Made by a program: the position numbers and the translations under genes. The notes under the pieces are model-generated. The model was not told the origin of the DNA. It made no database searches and was given only the letters and a program-made list of their open reading frames with translations. Shown here one piece after another: positions 55,682 to 63,826 of a stretch of DNA of 64,000 nucleotides (position 1 is its first letter; every line of letters begins with the position of its first letter). The DNA comes from Thermodesulfobacterium hydrogeniphilum (GTDB lineage: Bacteria > Desulfobacterota > Thermodesulfobacteria > Thermodesulfobacteriales > Thermodesulfobacteriaceae), in the NCBI RefSeq assembly GCF_000746255.1, contig NZ_JQKW01000013.1, positions 29,133 to 93,132 of the forward strand, read 5' to 3'.

Positions 55682-56413
55682 ATGAAAAAGGCATTTGAAG
55701 AGTTTATTATTATATTAGTTGTATTATTAACAACTATTTCATTAAGCTTTGCTCATCATTTTTGGGTAGAAAAAGTAGAACCTAATAAATTTGAAATCAA
55801 ATGGGGACATCCTTACAAGAGGGTAGATTTTTATAATCCTCAAATGATAGAAAAAATAATAGCTTATAATTTGAAAGGAAAAAAGGTTTCTATAAAAAGA
55901 ATAAATATGAAAAACAAGGTTATTTTAGAAACAAAGAACAAAATATCTTTGATAGCAGTTTTAAGCAAACCTAAATACTATGTAGTATCTATTACTCCTC
56001 AAGGAAAGAAAAAATACAATAAAATGACCAAAAAAGAAGCTTTAAAACAAGGGCTTCAAATATTAGATTCGTTTTATTCTCAACAATTTGCCAAATCTAT
56101 TTTTACCTACTCTGATGTTGTTACCAAACCATTAGGATTAAAATTTGAAATTGTTCCTCTTAAAAACCCTTTAAATTTAAAATCAGGAGATATTTTACCT
56201 ATAAAAGTTTTTTTCAAAGGAAAACCTATGGAAGGGTTAATTATAGAGACCAGAGGGCATAAAAAGCTTGGTAAAACTGATAAAAACGGAATTGCTCAAG
56301 TGAATGTTCCAGAAGGAATTTTGAAAGTAATCGCAGTAAGATATAGAATACCTTTAAAAGATACTTCTAAAGCCGATTATAAAGCCTTTACTACAGTATT
56401 GACCTGGAAGTAA
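55682..56413 (+). CDS. Periplasmic DUF4198-like protein, candidate nickel/cobalt uptake factor
   Basis: A 243-residue protein. A hydrophobic signal peptide (about 1-25) would expose a mature N-terminus near AHHFWVE. Two adjacent histidines and the following W-V-E are typical of DUF4198 proteins found with nickel or cobalt transport genes. The C-terminal half has a beta-sandwich pattern with G-K-T-D-K-N-G-I-A. A GTG two codons upstream lies in the ribosome site GGAGGTG, so the ATG at 55682 is the start. It lies 19 bases after the receptor gene. Confidence 0.75.
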   Translation: MKKAFEEFIIILVVLLTTISLSFAHHFWVEKVEPNKFEIKWGHPYKRVDFYNPQMIEKIIAYNLKGKKVSIKRINMKNKVILETKNKISLIAVLSKPKYYVVSITPQGKKKYNKMTKKEALKQGLQILDSFYSQQFAKSIFTYSDVVTKPLGLKFEIVPLKNPLNLKSGDILPIKVFFKGKPMEGLIIETRGHKKLGKTDKNGIAQVNVPEGILKVIAVRYRIPLKDTSKADYKAFTTVLTWK

Positions 56414-56423
56414 TATAATTATT

Positions 56424-56864
56424 ATGTTTAAAAGTAGAAATTTTTATTTAATTCTTTTTCTCCTGCTCCTTTGCTTTAAAGGAGCAGGAGCTCATTCTAT
56501 TCAATATCAAGTGAAAAATAAAGGTATTTGTGCCAGATTTTTTTATTATGAAGATGAACCAGCTAATTATGCAGAATATGAAATTTTTGGTCCGGGAGAT
56601 GAATTTCCTTATATGAAAGGGAGAACAGATAAAAATGGTTTTGTCTGCTTTTTACCTGATAGAAAAGGAAAATGGATAATAAAAGTAAGGGATGAAACAG
56701 AACATGGTTTACATAGTGTTCAGGTAGATATTGAAGTTGGAAAAAATATGTTTGTAAAATCATTTAAAAAACCTCTGGTAGCAACTCATACAGGTCTATT
56801 AATAGGTCTGGGCATTTTAGGGTGGTTGCTTTATATAGCTTCCTGGATAAAAAATAAGAAATAA
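56424..56864 (+). CDS. NikL-like periplasmic/membrane protein
   Basis: A 146-residue protein. The signal peptide ends near GAGAH, leaving mature N-terminal AHSIQYQV. The domain has FYYEDEPANYAEYEIFGPGDE, GRTDKNGFVCFLPD and DETEHGLH, a carboxypeptidase-regulatory-like fold, then one C-terminal transmembrane helix (about 120-141). This arrangement resembles NikL, an accessory of ECF-type nickel importers. The matching NikM/NikQ/NikO or CbiM genes are not in the window. It is 10 bases after the DUF4198-like gene and probably cotranscribed with it and the receptor. Nickel would serve CODH and ACS. Confidence 0.7.
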   Translation: MFKSRNFYLILFLLLLCFKGAGAHSIQYQVKNKGICARFFYYEDEPANYAEYEIFGPGDEFPYMKGRTDKNGFVCFLPDRKGKWIIKVRDETEHGLHSVQVDIEVGKNMFVKSFKKPLVATHTGLLIGLGILGWLLYIASWIKNKK

Positions 56865-56931
56865 AAAATTCTTTTAAAAAGCCTCTATTTTATAATAATT
56901 TAAATGTTAAAATATTAAAAGGGATTATTTT

Positions 56932-59121
56932 ATGCCTTTACTTTTACCTGGAATTTTACAAGAAAAGAGGTTTCAGAAAGAATTAAAACGCTTAGGTTTA
57001 AAGAAAAAAGATATTAAAAAAATTTATATAGCCAATAATTCCATTCTTCTTTATCTTAAAGATGAATCTTTATGCAGGTTTTATCCAGATTTTGTTCCTG
57101 ATAAAAATACCATTAAAGAAATAAAAACTGTTCATAAATATGTAGAAAAATTTAAGAAATTAATAGAATTTGAAAGACAAGCAGAAATTTCTAATCAAGA
57201 AGCAGAAATAAGAAAACTTTCAGGGAAAGAAAGAGAACTTATTGGAAGAGCTATTCTTAATTTAAAAGGTAACAAAGCTGGAACAAAATTTCATCTTTAT
57301 TTAGTTAGATTTTGGAGAGAAAAACCTATAGAAACAGAAATAAGCACAGGAGATATAGTTTTAATAAGCCAAGGGAATCCTTTAAAAATTGATCTTCTTG
57401 GAACTGTAATAAAGGTCACAGAGAAAACCATAACAGTTGCATTTGATAAAAAGCCTCCCAAATGGATTTATAAAAAAGGAGTGAGAATTGATCTTTATGC
57501 AAATGATATTACTTATAAACGTATGGAAGAAAATTTAGAGTTTTTAAGACATGCACAAGGAAGACAAAGAGATTTAAGAAACATTATTTTAGGACTAAAA
57601 GAACCAGACAAAGCAGAGGAATGCGATTTTTCTTTAAAGGATACCAAACTCAATCCTACTCAGATAAAGGCTATAAAACTTGCCTTGGGAGCTAAAGACT
57701 TTTTTCTTATCCATGGACCACCTGGAACAGGAAAAACCAGCACACTTACAGAATTGATAGTGCAACTTGTTAATCAAGGGAAAAAAGTATTAGCTACTGC
57801 TGATTCTAATATTGCTGCAGATAATCTTATTCTTAATCTTTCCAGATATCCTGAACTTAAAATTGTAAGAATTGGACATCCTGCGAGAGTTATGGAAGAA
57901 TTAGAAAAATTTTCTATCTTTGCGCTTTTTGAAAAAGCAAATGCTGCAAAGGAATTATTTAAAGAGTGGGAAGAAGTTAAGAAATTAATAGAAAAAAGAG
58001 ACTCTTTTACCAAACCCTCTCCAAAATTAAGAAGAGGTCTTAGTGATGAGGAAATTATATTTTTAGGAGAAAAAAGAAAAGGAACAAGAGGAATTTCTGG
58101 AGTTACTCTAAGGTCTATGGCAAATTGGCTTGTTTTAAATTATCAAATAAATGAAAAAATACAAGCTTTGCGGGACAAAGAAAAAGCTATCTTTAATTCT
58201 ATTATCTTAAAAGCAGATGTAGTAGTATCTACAAATTCTATGGTTCAATCTGAATTTTTAAAAGATTTTTATTTTGATGTAGCTGTTATAGATGAAGGAA
58301 GTCAACAAACAGAACCTTCTACTTTAATTCCTATAATGAAAGTTGATAAATTTTACATTGCAGGAGATCACAAACAACTCCCTCCTACTATTTTAAGTGA
58401 GAAAGCCAAGGAGCTTGAAAATACTCTTTTTGAAAAATTGATTAATAGATTTCCAGAACTGGCTTTAATGCTGGAAATTCAATACCGTATGAATGAAAAA
58501 ATAATGGATTTTCCAAATAAGGAATTTTATGGAGGAAAGCTTAAAGCTTCAGATCTTGTTAAAAATCATACCTTAGCTGATTTAGGAGTTAAAAGTCCTG
58601 GAAAATACGAAAAAATTCTTGATCCTAAAGTACCTATTACTTTTCTTGATACTTCAGAAGGTAATACTTACGAATTTCAGCCTGAAGGTTCTACCTCTTA
58701 TGAAAATTATAGAGAAGCGGATTTAGTTATAGAACTAACAGAAGAATTATGTAAAATGGGTCTTGATAAAAAGGATATAGGTATAATAACACCTTATTCT
58801 GCTCAGGTAAAATTAATAAAACAGATTCTTATTGAAAAGGGATTAAAAGTTGAAGTGAACTCTGTAGATGGTTTTCAAGGTAGAGAAAAGGAAGTAATAA
58901 TTATTTCTTTTGTAAGATCAAATGAAAAAGGAGAAATAGGATTTCTTAATGATTTAAGAAGACTTAATGTAGCTATTACCAGAGCAAGAAGAAAACTTAT
59001 TTGCATAGGTAATGCTAAAACCTTAGCCTGTCATCCAACCTATCAGAAATTTATAGAATACATAAAAAAAAAGGCATTTATGAAAAAGTGTGAGCTTTAC
59101 TTTTTAAAGCTTTTATATTAA
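56932..59121 (+). CDS. IGHMBP2/UPF1-type superfamily 1 helicase
   Basis: A 729-residue SF1B helicase. N-terminal residues about 1-230 include a beta-barrel region like that of UPF1-like proteins. Walker A is HGPPGTGKTSTL near 262, Walker B is VIDEGSQQTEPS, GDHKQLPPT is motif III, QYRMNEKIM is motif IV, VDGFQGREKEVII is motif V, and LNVAITRARRKL is motif VI. The cellular role in bacteria is not established; nucleic acid unwinding is the only firm prediction. The Walker B has DEG(S) like UPF1 family members. It stands apart from neighbours. Confidence 0.9.
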   Translation: MPLLLPGILQEKRFQKELKRLGLKKKDIKKIYIANNSILLYLKDESLCRFYPDFVPDKNTIKEIKTVHKYVEKFKKLIEFERQAEISNQEAEIRKLSGKERELIGRAILNLKGNKAGTKFHLYLVRFWREKPIETEISTGDIVLISQGNPLKIDLLGTVIKVTEKTITVAFDKKPPKWIYKKGVRIDLYANDITYKRMEENLEFLRHAQGRQRDLRNIILGLKEPDKAEECDFSLKDTKLNPTQIKAIKLALGAKDFFLIHGPPGTGKTSTLTELIVQLVNQGKKVLATADSNIAADNLILNLSRYPELKIVRIGHPARVMEELEKFSIFALFEKANAAKELFKEWEEVKKLIEKRDSFTKPSPKLRRGLSDEEIIFLGEKRKGTRGISGVTLRSMANWLVLNYQINEKIQALRDKEKAIFNSIILKADVVVSTNSMVQSEFLKDFYFDVAVIDEGSQQTEPSTLIPIMKVDKFYIAGDHKQLPPTILSEKAKELENTLFEKLINRFPELALMLEIQYRMNEKIMDFPNKEFYGGKLKASDLVKNHTLADLGVKSPGKYEKILDPKVPITFLDTSEGNTYEFQPEGSTSYENYREADLVIELTEELCKMGLDKKDIGIITPYSAQVKLIKQILIEKGLKVEVNSVDGFQGREKEVIIISFVRSNEKGEIGFLNDLRRLNVAITRARRKLICIGNAKTLACHPTYQKFIEYIKKKAFMKKCELYFLKLLY

Positions 59122-59133
59122 AATTTTAAAAAT

Positions 59134-60894
59134 ATGAAAATTGCTATCCATGTTACTCATGAAGCTTTATATAAAGTTGGTGGTATAGGAGAAGTAATAA
59201 ATCAGCTTTGTACCTCTCCTTCTTATCTTTCTATTTTTAATAAAACTCTTCTTTACGGGCCTCTTTTTGAATATATAGGCTCAGCTAATACAAGACTTGG
59301 AAAAGATGGAACAGTTTTTTATTCCAGTAAAGATAACTATGATACAGGTGAGTTTTCAAAAATTTTTAAACCAATTTTAGAAAAGTATAATATAGATATT
59401 GTTTATGGAAAAAGAAAAATAGTTAATGAGTTAAATCCTAATAAAACTTCAAATGTAGATGTTTTATTGGTAGACATCACCCATATAAATAAAGATATCC
59501 TTAATTATATAAAATATTTATTCTGGGAACATTTTGGATTACCTTCTGACAGATATGAATATGATTGGGATTATGAACAGTATTTTAGAATAGGTGTTCC
59601 TTATTATGAATTAATTACAGCTCTATATTCCCCTAATAATAAATTTGTTCATTTTGCTCATGAATATATGGGAATTCCATCGTTATTAGCTTTGGAATTG
59701 CATCCTGAGTTCAATTCAGAAAGACATAAAAGAATATTTTATGCTCATGAGGTAGCTCCAGTTAGAAGAATTGTAGAAAACTTAGGTGGTGCTGATATAA
59801 GTTTTTATAATATTCTTAAAAAATGCAAACTTTCAGGAATATCTTTAGAACAGATTTTTGGTCCTCAAGATGACTGGTATAGAACCCCTTTGGTTAAATT
59901 GGCACGCAGGTTTGATAAAATTTTTGCAGTAGGGGACTGGGTAGTAGAAGAATACAAATTTCTTTGTCCTGATACCCCAGACCAAAAACTTACTGTAGTA
60001 TATAATGCCATAGCTTTAGATCATTATACTTTTGAAGATAAAATAAAATCTCAGGAAAAAATTAAAAAATGTTTTTCTAAATACTTAAACACATATATAG
60101 ATATCATTATTACTCATGTATGTCGTTTGGTAAAAAGTAAGGGAATTTGGAGAGATATAATTTTGCTTCAATACTTAGATGAATTATTCCATAAAAATCG
60201 TATATTTGGAGTATATATTTTACTTTCTTCTTTAGTAGTCACAGGTAGACCAACTTATGAAGTTGAAAAAATGGTAAAAGAATATAACTGGCCTTTTGAA
60301 CACAGAGAAGGCTGGCCAGATTTAGTGAGTTATGAAATAGATATTTATAGACTTATAAAAAATTTTAATCAAACATCTAAAAATATAAAAGCAATTTTTA
60401 TAAATCAGTTTGGTTTTTCTAAAAGAAAATGTCTTGCTTTGGTAACAGAGGATGTAGAAACTCGTGATCTTAGAATTGCTTCAGATTTAGAACTTGGTAT
60501 GTCTATTTATGAGCCTTTTGGAATTGCTCACATAGAAGTTTTACCTTTTACAGGAACTCCTGTATTTTCCACTTCTTGTGGAGTTAATTTTTTCTTAGAA
60601 AAAACCTTTAAAAATGAATTTAAACCCTATTTTGCTTTTGATTTTATTTCTGCAGGAGAAAAGCTTTCTATTGAAAGCTTAAAAAAAATGACAGAGGAAA
60701 AAAGGCATATTTTAGAAGAAATGGTAATTGCAGACAAAGTAAAAGAAGTTTTTAATAAAATTCCCAAATCTTTAAAAGAAAAAGAAGAAAAATTTTATAA
60801 AATAGCTGAGATAGGATATAAATTAAACTGGGATTATGTAATAAAAACTTATCTTTTCCCCAATTTAAAAGAACTTTCTCAAGGTTTTAAATAA
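59134..60894 (+). CDS. GT5-like glycosyltransferase (glycogen/starch-synthase-related)
   Basis: A 586-residue GT-B protein. The N-terminal KVGGIGEV (K14) matches the KxGG ADP-glucose-binding motif of GT5 synthases, and the C-terminal YEPFGIAHIEVLPF has the E-x7-E motif of retaining glycosyltransferases. It is longer than usual GlgA and has a histidine- and tyrosine-rich middle (FAHEYMGIPS, YAHEVAPVRR). Glycogen or another alpha-glucan synthesis is the best guess. It sits 12 bases after the helicase and converges with the ATP-grasp gene, overlapping it by 16 bases. Confidence 0.78.
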   Translation: MKIAIHVTHEALYKVGGIGEVINQLCTSPSYLSIFNKTLLYGPLFEYIGSANTRLGKDGTVFYSSKDNYDTGEFSKIFKPILEKYNIDIVYGKRKIVNELNPNKTSNVDVLLVDITHINKDILNYIKYLFWEHFGLPSDRYEYDWDYEQYFRIGVPYYELITALYSPNNKFVHFAHEYMGIPSLLALELHPEFNSERHKRIFYAHEVAPVRRIVENLGGADISFYNILKKCKLSGISLEQIFGPQDDWYRTPLVKLARRFDKIFAVGDWVVEEYKFLCPDTPDQKLTVVYNAIALDHYTFEDKIKSQEKIKKCFSKYLNTYIDIIITHVCRLVKSKGIWRDIILLQYLDELFHKNRIFGVYILLSSLVVTGRPTYEVEKMVKEYNWPFEHREGWPDLVSYEIDIYRLIKNFNQTSKNIKAIFINQFGFSKRKCLALVTEDVETRDLRIASDLELGMSIYEPFGIAHIEVLPFTGTPVFSTSCGVNFFLEKTFKNEFKPYFAFDFISAGEKLSIESLKKMTEEKRHILEEMVIADKVKEVFNKIPKSLKEKEEKFYKIAEIGYKLNWDYVIKTYLFPNLKELSQGFK

Positions 60895-61682
60895 ATTACA
60901 GGGTTATATCTTTCTTCCCAAGTTTTAAAAAAATCCTGAGTAATTTTATAAATAATTTTTTCATACTCTTGAGTATTTATTTGAGCTCCTTTTATTCCTC
61001 CTTTAAGATTTATTTCAGAAAGATAAGGACCCTCACCATTTATATAAATTAAATCTAAATGAGCATAAGGAAATTGACCTCTTTTCATTACAGCTTTGCA
61101 AAAATTTATTTCTTCTTCAGATAAATTATAAATTTGAGAAGTTCCTCCAAAAAAGATATTTTTTCTAAAATTAGTAGGATTAATTCTTTCATAGGCTTCT
61201 ATATAATAATCTCCCAGAATAATTACTCTAATATCTCTTATATTTTCATAAAAAGGTTGTAAAACAAAAGGGAAAGGTAAAACCTGAGATCCTGCTACAT
61301 TAAAAATATCTTCTAAAGAATTCCAAAGTCTTACTCCTAATCCACAATTAGCTTTATCATCCTTAGTAATAAATTTGCTAAAACTACCTTCTAATTGAGA
61401 AAACAAAGAAATAGCTGATAACATGGTTTTCAAATCTCTAATTACAAAAGTAAAAGGGAGCATAAATTCTTTTAAAATTTCAGCTTGTAAAGTCTTTGAA
61501 CCACTTAAAAGTTGTGCCAAAAAAGGAGGAAAGGCTTCCACTTTTCTATTTATTAAATCTACAATTAATCCTATTTCCTCTTTTTTAAGAGGCAATCTTA
61601 TTCCTATAAGATCTCCTTCTTTCAGGTCATTAAAATGTTTTCTAAAGGCTTGATAGCTTAAAATTATATAATAAGCTCTCAT
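60879..61682 (-). CDS. RimK-like ATP-grasp protein
   Basis: A 267-residue protein. The second half carries an ATP-grasp pattern: DIRVIILGDYYIEAYERI, a phosphate-binding FRKN...GG region, AHLDLIYI and the metal-binding LSEINLKGGIKG. This resembles RimK and related amide- or peptide-bond ligases. The N-terminal third is less typical. No lysine-rich loop is seen clearly. Its substrate is unknown. It is 2 bases from a zinc-ribbon gene on the same strand, so the two probably form a functional pair. Confidence 0.75.
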   Translation of the reverse strand: MRAYYIILSYQAFRKHFNDLKEGDLIGIRLPLKKEEIGLIVDLINRKVEAFPPFLAQLLSGSKTLQAEILKEFMLPFTFVIRDLKTMLSAISLFSQLEGSFSKFITKDDKANCGLGVRLWNSLEDIFNVAGSQVLPFPFVLQPFYENIRDIRVIILGDYYIEAYERINPTNFRKNIFFGGTSQIYNLSEEEINFCKAVMKRGQFPYAHLDLIYINGEGPYLSEINLKGGIKGAQINTQEYEKIIYKITQDFFKTWEERYNPVIYLKP

Positions 61683-61684
61683 TA

Positions 61685-61972
61685 TTATTTTTTATTATTC
61701 CTTTTATTTCTTAACATAGTAAGATCTGCATGACAATTTCCACAAAAAAATTTTACAGGCCCAAGAACCTCTGTTTCTTCTTCAATAGGTTCTAAAGTGC
61801 CATCTGGATTTTGAACATAATAAATAAGAAAAGTAGCATTCTCAATAACCTCATAAAATTCTTCACTATTATTACAATAAGGACACACAATTTTTTCTTT
61901 ATAATTCAATTTAAAAGGTTTTTTTATCTTTATTTGATGCTTTCTTATAGGAGAAAAATTTTTTTCTTCCAT
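61685..61972 (-). CDS. Small zinc-ribbon protein paired with an ATP-grasp gene
   Basis: A 95-residue protein with C30-P-Y-C33 and C77-G-N-C80, a four-cysteine zinc ribbon separated by a beta-rich 43-residue insert. The N-terminus is basic (IRKHQIKIKKP) and the C-terminus ends in a basic tail. It has an AAAGGAGG site and is followed within 2 bases by the ATP-grasp gene. It could be a carrier or adaptor acted on by the ATP-grasp enzyme. I do not recognise a named family. Confidence 0.7.
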   Translation of the reverse strand: MEEKNFSPIRKHQIKIKKPFKLNYKEKIVCPYCNNSEEFYEVIENATFLIYYVQNPDGTLEPIEEETEVLGPVKFFCGNCHADLTMLRNKRNNKK

Positions 61973-62002
61973 TTATTAAAGCCTCCTTTTAAAAGATCCT
62001 TT

Positions 62003-63421
62003 TTATTTTAAATTTTTTAAATTTTTTTGCACTTCTTTATACATTTTATCTGTTTTAGATAAAAAAGAAAGGGCCTTTTTATAGTGATAAATGGCAGTTT
62101 TATAATCTCCTTTTAATTCATAATATTTTCCAAAATAAAAATGTGCTTCTCCTAATTTGTTCATTTCTGAAGCGGTTCTTCCAAAATAAAAATAAAAATA
62201 AGGATCTGTATTAAGAATATTGCTGTTTTTTAATTCATTAAACAAAGTGTAAGCTTTATAAGTATCTCCAATTTCAGTAAAAATACGAGCTTTTAAATAT
62301 TTCAATTTTAAATTATAAATTTTTTTATACCAATATTTGGAATCAGAATGAGATTTTATTTTTTCTAAAACACTCAATGCTTTAGAATAATTACCTGATC
62401 TGAAATAGATTTCTGCAAGATCTAAAATAAAATAGGGTTTAGCAGGTAGCTCTGAAAGAGCTTTTTTCATTTCTATAAGGGCATCTTTAAAGAATCTCTC
62501 TTGGCTTAAAGCAAGAGCTAAAGCATAATGTTTCCATGGATCATCTTTAATATTAAGTTCTTCTCTATATTTTATAACTAAATCTGTAGGGTCCTTAGAA
62601 AGAACCTGAGCCTTGATGCATAATCTTTTAAAATATTCTTTTTCATGACATACTATATTAGCAGGGGTTTTATTGGTTGTATAATTTTCAGCTAATATAG
62701 TAATATAATTCAATCTTTCAGGAGGTAGAGGATGATCTATTAAATATCTGTAATTTAATTCTATAGCAAAATTGCTTTGTTTTGATAGTCTTTCCATAAT
62801 GTTAACCATACCCCATGGATTATACCCAGCTTTAGTAAGAATTTGGAAACCGGTTCTATCTGCTTCTTCTTCATCAGCTCTACTATAAGCTAAAAGTTTA
62901 GTTTGAGCCAAAGCCGAGGAAGTTATTCCCACAGCTTCTCCCACTTTTCCTCCTCCTAAAAGTAAAGCTGCTATGGTAGCTGCAGTAGTAGCTATTTGTA
63001 GTCTTTTCATTTTTTCAAATCTTCTGGCTATGTGCCTGCAAATATTATGTCCCATTTCATGAGCCATAATAGCTGCAAGCTCATCTTCGGATTTTATACT
63101 ATTAAAAATTCCAGAATTTAAAAAAATGTATCCTCCAGGAATTGAAAAAGCATTAAAAGTATCATCTTTTATTAAAAAAAATCTGAAATTAAAAGGAGAA
63201 AAATCCAGACCTTTAATTTTAAGGATATGTCCAATAGTATTTATATAAGCTACTAATTCTATATCTTGAATAAATTCTACTTGAGAATTTAGTTCTTTAA
63301 TTATTTCTTTACCTATTTTTTCTTCTTCTTGAAGACTAATCAGGGGATAACCAAATGGAATATTTAAAAATAGCTGAAAAGCAACAAAAATGGTTAGAAG
63401 TTTTAAAACTAAGGATTTCAA
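62003..63421 (-). CDS. M48 metalloprotease with C-terminal TPR repeats (BepA-like)
   Basis: A 472-residue protein. A signal peptide covers about 1-25. The M48 domain has HEMGH (H121, E122, H125) and the third ligand region EEEADRTGFQ near 184-188. The region after about 290 has TPR-type helical repeats (ALALSQERFFKDALIEMKKAL, AEIYFRSGNYSKALSVLEKI). This matches BepA/YfgC-type periplasmic enzymes that assist or degrade outer membrane proteins. It lies 26 bases after tRNA-Sec on the same strand, so it may be read from the ffs promoter. Confidence 0.92.
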   Translation of the reverse strand: MKSLVLKLLTIFVAFQLFLNIPFGYPLISLQEEEKIGKEIIKELNSQVEFIQDIELVAYINTIGHILKIKGLDFSPFNFRFFLIKDDTFNAFSIPGGYIFLNSGIFNSIKSEDELAAIMAHEMGHNICRHIARRFEKMKRLQIATTAATIAALLLGGGKVGEAVGITSSALAQTKLLAYSRADEEEADRTGFQILTKAGYNPWGMVNIMERLSKQSNFAIELNYRYLIDHPLPPERLNYITILAENYTTNKTPANIVCHEKEYFKRLCIKAQVLSKDPTDLVIKYREELNIKDDPWKHYALALALSQERFFKDALIEMKKALSELPAKPYFILDLAEIYFRSGNYSKALSVLEKIKSHSDSKYWYKKIYNLKLKYLKARIFTEIGDTYKAYTLFNELKNSNILNTDPYFYFYFGRTASEMNKLGEAHFYFGKYYELKGDYKTAIYHYKKALSFLSKTDKMYKEVQKNLKNLK

Positions 63422-63447
63422 TTTAGTATATAAAATAACAATTTTTT

Positions 63448-63542
63448 TGGCGGAAGCGTGTGGGAATTGAACCCACCCACCTCTTTATAGGAGGTGCACC
63501 GGGTTTGAAGCCCGGGAGGGACACCAGTCCCCTTACGCTTCC
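63448..63542 (-). tRNA. selC: tRNA-Sec (selenocysteine, anticodon UCA)
   Basis: On the minus strand a 95-base tRNA runs from GGAAGCG to CGCTTCC-G-CCA. The anticodon arm CCGGG-CTTCAAA-CCCGG puts TCA at 63506-63508, complementary to UGA. A long variable arm (CACCTC...GAGGTG) and an extended acceptor/T stack are hallmarks of tRNA-Sec. The 3' CCA is encoded, unlike in tRNA-Glu and tRNA-Val here. It lies 10 bases after the SRP RNA gene and fits the three UGA-containing genes. Confidence 0.96.
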
Positions 63543-63552
63543 ATAAACAAAA

Positions 63553-63657
63553 GGGGCTATTGGGGAATCTGCGGCACCCGGAGAGCCCGGCTACCGTTGC
63601 TCCCTTTCGGGCCTGGCGGGGTTCACCGAGATCCGTCGCGCAGCCCCCAATAGCCTT
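63553..63657 (-). ncRNA. ffs: Signal recognition particle RNA (4.5S-type, small bacterial)
   Basis: About 105 bases. The ends pair as GGCTATTGGGG/CCCCAATAGCC, making one long hairpin. The apical domain IV contains CCAGGCCC-GAAA-GGGAGCA, the Ffh-binding core, with a GAAA tetraloop rather than the more usual GGAA. It is followed by tRNA-Sec. Confidence 0.92.
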
Positions 63658-63664
63658 ATCCTAA

Positions 63665-63692
63665 ATTATAATACATACAGACAATATTACAA
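63665..63692 (-). promoter_or_regulatory. Predicted promoter for ffs and tRNA-Sec
   Basis: On the minus strand TTGTAA (63687-63692) and a perfect TATAAT (63665-63670) are separated by 16 bases. The expected start point falls at the 5' end of the SRP RNA, and the short ffs-selC gap suggests cotranscription. Confidence 0.65.
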
Positions 63693-63759
63693 CCATATAT
63701 CCAAAATCTTGAAAAATGTTAATTTTGAATCCAAAATTCCCTGATAAAATAGGTTGGAA

Positions 63760-63824
63760 GGGCACCAAACCTGGGGTATAAATTATTATATAGCCAAATA
63801 ACACCTTTCACCCAGGAGGTGCCC
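63760..63824 (+). repeat. Inverted repeat that can sequester the transposase ribosome binding site
   Basis: GGGCACC (63760-63766) and CCTGGG (63770-63775) are complementary to GGTGCCC (63818-63824) and CCCAGG (63811-63816). The resulting 13-bp stem with a small internal loop covers AGGAGG, the ribosome site of the transposase. It may also mark the left end region of the element. Confidence 0.6.
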
Positions 63825-63826
63825 TT

